DNA of 64,000 nt, taken from contig CAJNDS010002412.1 of the NCBI GenBank assembly GCA_905221605.1, positions 1,505,386-1,569,385 on the forward strand. The letters run 5' to 3'. Both the position numbers and the translations under genes were made by a program. The DNA comes from Symbiodinium natans. Lineage: Eukaryota > Sar > Dinophyceae > Suessiales > Symbiodiniaceae. This document shows, one piece after another, positions 51,481 through 60,400 of the stretch. Under the pieces are notes generated by a model, which was not told the DNA's origin, searched no databases, and saw only the letters and a program-made list of their open reading frames with translations. Every line of letters begins with the position of its first letter. Position 1 is the stretch's first letter.

Positions 51481-54400
51481 CATGTCTGTCCCAAACACCT
51501 CGGCCTCAAGAAGCCACAGGGCTCTAGCTGGAGATGATCTCTTCCAGGTGCAGCATGTAGGTGCCCAAGATCACCACCAGGACGGCGGTCAGTGGGGCCA
51601 CCATTGGGCAGCCATAAGCACTGAGCTTGCCAAGCTTCATCAGGCGGGCAAGGCGGGCAAAGCGCTCCAAGAACAGCAGGCGCAGTACCTTGGGGACTAA
51701 CCAAAAAAACCAAGAGAAAAGGGTGTGTGGTTCATATACCCTTCATAGGAATTATAGTAGTATAGGGTATGTGACCCCAAGTTTAGGCTTCACAGTGCCC
51801 TGACTACTATCATTCCTATTGAGGTATAAATAAATAAATATATATATATATATATATATGGATGAACCATCAGCCCTTTTAGGGTTCCTAACTCCCTTTT
51901 AGGGGTTCCCTAAACCCTAAACCCTAAACCCTAAACCCCAAGGTACCGGGAGATGGATCAGGTGGTCGAAGTAGATCTCTGTGATCGCCACGAGGTCAAA
52001 GATGTTGAAGGGGTTTGAGAAGAACTGGATCCTTGGCGGGGTTTGGGGTTTAGGGCCTGAGGGCCTGAGGGCCTGAGGGCCTGAGGGCCTGAGGGTCTAG
52101 GGTTTAGGGTTTAGGGTTTAGGGTTTAGGGTTCCCTAAAGCATGGGGTCATATACCCTGACTACTATAACTCCTATGATGGTATATATGAAGCCCTAAAC
52201 CCTTTTAGGGTTCAGAACGCGCCCCCAAGGATCAAGGTCTTCCATCCCGGCTTCAACGCGCACCGCGCCACGACCCTCAGGACCAACTCTATGCTGAAGA
52301 CGGCGGCGAAGAAGATGTCGCAGCCCAACCAAAGCAGGTACCTTGGGTCTCATGCCCTATACTACTATAAACCCTGTCCCTAAACCCTAAACCCTAAACC
52401 CTAAACCCTAAACCCCTGTAAACCCTTTTAGGGTTCCTGTCCCCAAGGTACTCGTCGGGTGTCTGATCATCGTCGAGGCCAGAGATCATCGGCTCCGCAA
52501 CGATGGCCACCACGTTGAGGACCGCCAGGGCCAACCTGGGACTCAATTTACCTACAGCTTTATGAAATTAGGGTTTAGGGTTTAGGGTTGGAACCCTCTG
52601 TACCTACAGCTTTATGGGTTATACCTACTCACTAAGGGCCTGCTGAACTGCAGAAAAAACCCAGAGTCCAAGGAACATCGTGTAGACGCAGATGGCCGCA
52701 CAAGTCGACGCCTCCGGCCTCTCCAGGAGGTCAATGATTGCCAGCGCCCATGCCTTACTTCTCCAAGGGATAAGGGGTAAGAAAGGGTTTAGGGTTTAGG
52801 GTCTAGGGTTTAGGGTTTAGGGTTTAGGGTTTAGGGCTAGTATTGGCTAAGCAAGATGCAGGTCCCTCGCTGCCGCTGTCGGTGGAGGTCTCCTGCACCG
52901 GCGTCTTCTTCGAGCTCGGAGCGATAGACTGGGTGCCCTTCCTTGGTGACCCCATGGACCTTAAAACTGGGGGTTATGTACCCTGACTACTAGAATTCCG
53001 CTTAAGGTATATGAACCGTATATCCTTTTAGAGGAAAAACTGGGGTTATATACCCTGACTACTAGAATTCCTTTTGAGGTATATGAGCCATAAACCTTTC
53101 GAGAGTTCATAACTCGTCCGAAACCCTAAACCCTAAACCCTAAAACCCTAAACCCTCCCCAAGGTTCTTCTTCAGGGCCCTCTGGGTGTGCCGATCCCAA
53201 GCCCGCTTCGGCCGCACCTCTTGCTCGGACATCGCGGACTTGGGCGGAAGGCGGCCTTTCCTGGGTTGGCCTTTAAACCCTCTGAAAAAAAATATAAAAA
53301 CAAATAAATAAATAAACATATATACATACATATATATATATATATTTTTTTTTTTTTGGGGGGGGGCCCTTATAAACCCAAAGAAGGAAAATTTAAAAAA
53401 TGTCCCAAAAAACAACCTAGTTTCCCACGCTGCAGATTTGTGAGGAAGACTGTGAGCAGGCTGCATGTGTCCAGGTGAGTGCCTTTTCCTTCACCACGCC
53501 TGATCCAATCTGCTGCCCACAGCATCTCCTCGTGCGGCGTCGTGTCTCCGCCGGTGTCGTCGGAATGTCGTGCTCGGCAGTCCTCGAGGAGATCTTTGTT
53601 CAAGCTCCCAACCAGGTTTTCCTTGCCCATGAGGTCAAACACCCCTTGGAGCAACCTCCAGTCGCGTTCGCGCCGCTTCACATACCACGAAACGATGCCA
53701 GCGAACTGCTTGTGGGTCACGTGCGTGTCGGGCCAGGTTTCCTGCCCCCATGCTGAGGTCACAGCATCATTGATGGCAAAGTCCAGGTAAATACCGAAGA
53801 GCATCTTCAGCATGTGCGACACATCGGCCACTCGCAACTGCATCTCACCGTTCACCATGTGCTCATGGTCAACGCACAGCTCCTCGATCTTCTGCATCCT
53901 TTGGTAGCCCAGTAACCATAGTACAATACGGGTATTTTGGGTTGGTTGCTTTGTAAGGGAACCCTAAACCCCAAACTCTAAACCCTAAACCCCAACTCCT
54001 AAACCCCAAACCCTAAACCCTAAACCCTAGCCCCCCCCCCCCCCCCCCCCCGCTCCCTCCAAAAACAAACCAAGCAAAAGGGTACCACGAAGGGCGACCC
54101 CAAGCATCTGCTCTGGCAGCAGCCGGGCGAGGTGGCACTCGCGACCCAATGCCAGGAACTCCTCGAGCGTGACGTCCTTCTGGTTGACCTGGGTTGGGAA
54201 GAGGGAAACCGAAGACTACAACTTGAGTGTAGGGTTTAGGGTTTAGGGTTTATAGGGTTTAGGGCTACAACTCCTGTCAAGGTATGCAAGTGTCCTCAAA
54301 AGGGATTAGGATGGGGGGTTTTATATTGCCTATTAAGGACTGTTTGCGTCAGGGGGAACATCCTAATGGGCTGGCCTTGGCCTGTAAACCCTTTGAAAAT

Positions 54401-57400
54401 ATTTATAGTCATAGGGTCCCTTATAAACCCAAATAAGGAAAGAACATATACATATATATATATATATATTAATATATGTAGGGTTATTGTATTCACTCAA
54501 AGAAGGAAGAAGCCAAAAACGTCCCCCACAAACCAACCGAGTGGCTTCCTCAGACAAGATGTGGAAGATTCCGACGTACATCAGGGCATCAATCACTCGG
54601 CTGGCAGGCAGCATGATCTTTCCCGACCTTTTTTGGACCAGTTATGAACCCTAAAGAGGTCGGGTTTAGGGTTTAGGGTTTACGGCTGAGGGTTTAGGGT
54701 TGGTATGACCCTACTAGGGCAAATAGGGAGGGTTTTTGCAGTATAGGGCATATATGATCCCCCAATTTCAGAGCTCACTTCGTGGCCCAAGGGGCAAGTC
54801 TCCAGTCGTGTCGCTCTTCTCCGCGAAGGTGAAGTAGGCAAGGCGCAGGTCTTCGCTCAAAATCTTGGGCAGGTCTGGGAGGTAGCCTAGGACCAGCACC
54901 ATAGGAGAAAAAAAAGGTTTAGGGTTTAGGGTTTAGGGTTTAGGGTTTAGGGTTTAGGGTTTAGGGTTTAGGGTTTAGGGTTTCCTAAACCCCTACTGGG
55001 CGTCCTAGTAGCCAGGATCTCCCGTCTTCCTGAAGAAGCCCTGCTCGCCCAGCGCCCGGGCAAAGTGCACCTCCATAATCCTTGGAGGAGCACATGACCC
55101 CCAAAAAGGGTTTAGGGTTTAGGGCTACACCCTGTACTACCCGATTCCTGTGTGAAGGTAGAATTGAACCCAAATTTGTGGGTCGTGCTCCCTATATACT
55201 ACTACCGACAACTCCTACATTCAGGTATCACAAGGGCCTCTCATTTGCCCCCACAAGAATCCTTGTCTGAAGCTGCGGCAACTTCTTCAGCTCCTCACGC
55301 TCGAAGGTGTCTCCGAGGTCGATCCTTGTAATTATGAACCCTAAAAGGGTTTAGGGTTTAGCGTACCTTAATAGGAGTTACGTACCGTAGTCAGGTTATA
55401 TGACCCCCAATTTTAGGGTTCATGTCGTTCCCAAGGATCGGGGTGCAGAGCACGGACTTGTTGAAGCGTTGGACCTGCGAGGGTTTCTGAGAATCTAGGG
55501 GACCTGAACGGGGTCCTTACTCTAAGGGAATGCCACCTTTGGGGATCTAAACCCTAAACCCTGAACCCTGAACCCTAAACCCTAAACCCTACACCCTACA
55601 CCCTACACCTTAAACCCTAAACCCTAAACCCTATCTTCGTAAATCCCCACCTGTTTTGACTGATACACGTAGGAGCCAATGGAGGCGTTGGAGGTGTAGG
55701 TGGTCGGGGGGAGCATTTCATCCTCCTGGTTCCTCAGGACGTGGAACCCTGGCAAAAACTATCATTGTTGCTGTTTCTTAAGAATTCAAGTACCCAAAAA
55801 CTCTAAAACACATTTTCAAGTGTCCCCAAGGTTCCTCTCTGGGATCATCAGCTCTTCCTCCTCCGAGTCTTCCTCCTCCTCAACTGCCTCGATTTCTGAC
55901 GGGGACACCTCGCGTCTCATCAGCTGCTCCGTGTCGATGTCATCCATGCCTTGGGGACGAAAATGCCTAAAATTGGGGTCATGTACGCGGACTACGGTAA
56001 CTCTTACTAAGGTATAATGAAACCCTAAACCCTGGTAGGGTTCAGAAGTCGTCCCCAAGGTGCTCAGCTCGGAGGACCTGCGCGACTTCTCCGGATCTCG
56101 GTGGAAGTGGTGCTCTCCCTGCTGTCTCATCACCTTTGGTTGCTGAGTTCATAAGCCCCCCAAAAGTGTACTTAGGGTTTAGGGTTTAGGGTTTTCAGTT
56201 TTGTAGGGGTTAGAGTATCCCCAAGAAGTGGTAAAGTGTACTCACTCAGCTACTCAGTCACGGCATTCGAGATCTCCATCATCATCAGCGGGTGCTCGTT
56301 GGTCATCTTCCACCACTGCTCCTCCGTCCAGAACAAGACCTCCCCATCTTCCACGGCCAGGGCGTAGCTGGAAGAAGGCTGGCCAAAAATGGTCTTCTCC
56401 TTACTTCTTTAATCACCAAGGGGAAAAACAAGGTTCAACTTGATTGTTTCTACTAAATAAGGAAACCCAACAAGTTTAAAGTTCAACCCTAAACCCTAAA
56501 CCCCAAACCCTAAACCCTAAACCCTAAACCCTGAACCCTGAACCCTAAACCCTAAACCCTAAACCCAACTATTGGCTATAAGTAAGTCTCGTTCACGAAC
56601 CAGCCCTGTCGGAGGATGACGCGCGGCTTCTTCCAGGAGGCATGGACGTCCATGATCTGATCCGAGTCGGGAACTTCCTTGGGGACCAAATGAACCCTAA
56701 CATTGGGGTTTAGGGTTTAGGGTTTAGGGTTTAGGGTTTAGGGTTTAGGGTTTAGGGTTTAGGGTTTAGGGTTGGGGTCACATACCCTCTACTACTCTAA
56801 TTCCTAGCAAGGCATAGGATGGACCCTAAACCCTATTGGGATTCATAATTAGTCCGCAAGGTTCATCCAGGATTGCGATGGCGCCAGAGTGAATCAAGTA
56901 AAGCGGTCTGTGCTGGTCGCCCGGCACACACAGCCTTGGCCGACTTCTGAACTCCTAAACGGTTGACTGTTCGGCTCCTTCTTGAGGTTAGGGTTTAGGG
57001 TTTAGGGTTTAGGGTTTAGGGTTTAGGGTTTGGGGAGCCAGCCAGAAGAAAGCCAAGCAGCAGGGTCTTGAAAGCTTTGATTGGCAAGCGGCTGCAGTAC
57101 CGCCACGGACAGCCCATACGGGCACCGTCAGACCTTGGGGACCCATTGTGCGCCCTAAAAGGATTCATTACCATCATCGGAAGTACAGCATCTCAATAGG
57201 GTATATGACCCCAATGTTAAGGTTCATACCCAGAGCCCTAAACCCTAAACCCTAAACCCTGAACCCTAAACCCCAGTTGGACCCCAAGGGACAAGAACAC
57301 CTCCCTGAAGGGCTCGAAGTTCACCCGTTGCAGCATCAGCGCCCTGTCTCGCCGGAAAGCGGGGTGAAGGTTCATCCACTCTTCCTGCTGATTCATCCTT

Positions 57401-60400
57401 GAGGGGTCCAATCATGAACCCTCAGGGTTTAGGGAAAAGCTTGCATTGGTTTAGGGCTCATATTGCCTGCATATAGAGGAGTTCTAGGTTCATATTCCCT
57501 GAAAATAGAGGAGTTTTTGATAGTATAGGGCATAGGGCATAAATCCTAAAACGCTAAACCCTAAACCCTACTAAACCCTAAACCCTAAACCCTAAACCCT
57601 AAACCCTAAACCCTAAACCCTAAACCCTAAACCCTAAACCTTAAACCTTAAACCCTAACCCTGGGGGTCATAATTGGTTTCCTAGGATCTTGTACTTCAG
57701 AATGCGCTTCTCCAGGTGAGTCATCGCGTTGTCCAAGTCTTCGAAGCGATCCTCTAATACGGTTAAGGGTTTAGGGTTTCGGGTTTAGGGTTTAGGGTTT
57801 AGGGTGTAGGATTCTTAAGGGAGGGGGGTTCAAGGGCCAAAGGGCCTCACCGAAGCTTCCCTAAGGTTCCCTACCTAACCACCCATGAACCCCCCAAACC
57901 CGAAACCCGAAACCCGAAACCTCAAACCCCAAACCCTTTTTGCAAAACCGTCAACCCTAAACCCTAAACCCTAAACCCTAAACCCTAAACCCTAAACCCT
58001 AAACCCTAAACCCTAAACCCTAAACCCTAAACCCTAAACCCTAAACCCTAAACCCTAACCTTAAGGACCCTCCCAGAAGTCCTCCATGGACTGCAGGATG
58101 TGTCGCACCCGAAGCTCCTCGGCCAGGTCATCCTTGATGTTGCACCAGATAACCTTGGGAGGGGGGGGGGGGGGGGGGGGGGTTAGGGTTTAGGGTTTAG
58201 GGCTTAGGGCTTAGGGTTTTGGGTTTAGGGTTAGATCAACTATCTGGGGGCCACGCGAGCCCTAGAATTGCGGGGTTTAGGGTTTAGGGCCTAGTAGGGT
58301 TTAGGGCTTCGGGTTTAGGACAACCAAAAGACTGCTATAAGTTGCCTAGTGAGGTAATATGAGCCCTAAACCGCTTTGGGGTGTCCAGAACCTTGGGGAC
58401 GAAATGAGTGAGCCCTAAAATTGGGGGTCATGTACCCTGACATACTATAATTCCTATTAAGGTAATATGAACCCTAAACCCTTTACACGGTCTACAATAA
58501 GAGTCTTTTTCAGGTAACATGAACCATAAACCCTTCTCGGGTTCATGTCTAAGTCCTTCTTAAGGTATATGAACCCTGAACCCTTTTTGGGTTCATTTCG
58601 TCCCCAAGGAATTGGCGCCCAAGAAGCACGGATCCCACGCTGCTTGGCCTTGCGGGTCAACTTGGCCATGCTCATCCTTGGGGGCGCGTTATGAACCCTA
58701 AAAGGGTTTAGGGTTCATATTACCTTCATAGGAACCATAGTAGTCAGGGTATTTGACCCCTAAACCCTAAACCCTAAACCCTCAATTTTGGGGCTCATTT
58801 CGTCCCCAAGGATCGCCCCAGATGCATCCATCCCGTCCAAGGCGGAGCCGTCAAAGAGCAGGAACTTGAGCCTTCCTAGGATGGCCGCGGTTTGGGCTTT
58901 AGGGTTTAGGGTTTAGGGATATATTCCTCTTAAGCCCAATAAGGGAAAATACAAAATCTTCCAGGGGCCTACTGAGCTTCTGTATGCAGGCACCTTGTTC
59001 TCGTCCTCCTTCTTGAAGTACGCCTCGACGGAACTCATGACGGCCACGCAGGAGCTGAAGAAGACGTAGCCCTTGAGGTTCACCTAGCTTGTGCCCTTTT
59101 TTGCTTAAAGGCCTTCAGAAGGGAACCTAAACATTCCCCAATAAAAAGGTCTTCATAAGGGAACCTAAACCCCCCAAAAAAGGGAATAAGGGCCCTTTAC
59201 TGTGGGCATCCGAGTCACAATCAAGATCCACGCGGAGGCGATGTGCATGAAGCTCTGGTGGCCGACCTCGCCCACCGGGCGCTCACGCGTGATCACCTGG
59301 TCACCTCGCTTGGGTCTTCCATCCATGGAGGGCACCCGAGCGTACTTGGCGATGAAGGCAAGTCCAGAAAGAACCAGTCCAGCAACCACCGCCCAGATGA
59401 GCTGGCCCGCGGCGATGAACACGATCAGGATCCTCGGGGACGAAATGAACCCTAAAAGGGCTTAGGGTCTCATCTACCTTAAAAGGAGGTCTATAGTAGT
59501 CTAGGGTGTCTGGCCCCAACTTTAGGGTTCATTTCGTCCCCAAGGGTCACAACGATCTCCAGCCACTCGCTGAAGTGGAGGAACTTCCGCGAGCCCCACA
59601 TGTTGTCCGTGACGAAGCCCGCACCGGCAAAGAACAAAAGCGCACTCAGGAACAGCTTGGGAAGGTAGTTGAAGTGTTCCACCGTGCTGAAGTAGGCCGC
59701 GCCGCAGAAAATGGCGTAGATCATCCCTGCCCTGCGGTCGTGCGCATTTCGCATGACTCCGTAGCTGATGACGTTGAACTTCAGCTGCATGTAGCCGGTT
59801 GCAGCGCCACAGCACGCGAGCAAGTAGTTGAAGATGCCGAATTTGAACGCTTCATCATCTGTGGACACCTTCAGCGGCAGCTTGCTCTCTGTGGCGTGGA
59901 GTTTGAGGACGCAGTCCATAGTCGACACGACCAACATCACTGCAAGACTGGGCAGCGTTGTCACCCAAGCACTGAAGTTGATGTTCGCAATGGACCCTAG
60001 GCTATCCAGCCAGACGAGGTAGAAGGGCTCGTTCTTCACTTCAGGAAAGAGCCACCCTGCGTCACGCACTTGGGCAGGGGTCTGGTCGGTCCCAGCCACG
60101 ATCCCCCAGAAGATGGCCAAAGGCAAGAGTAGCCCCAGAGGCATCATGATGGTGGGATTTCCGATGTGCAAAGCCTTGCCTTAGTGGCTGAGTCCATAAG
60201 CATAAGCCCCCAAAAAAGTCTACCACTTTCAGTTCTATAGGGGATTAGAGTATCCCAAAAAGTGTAGAGTGTACTCATTCAGCTACTAAGTTGCAGAAGT
60301 AGAGTGCAATTCCGATGAAAGCAGCCGTGAAGAATTGCCTCGGGTCGAAGTCGCAGAACTTGATGGCGTAGAAGAAGACCTTGTAGCCGACGCACGCCAG

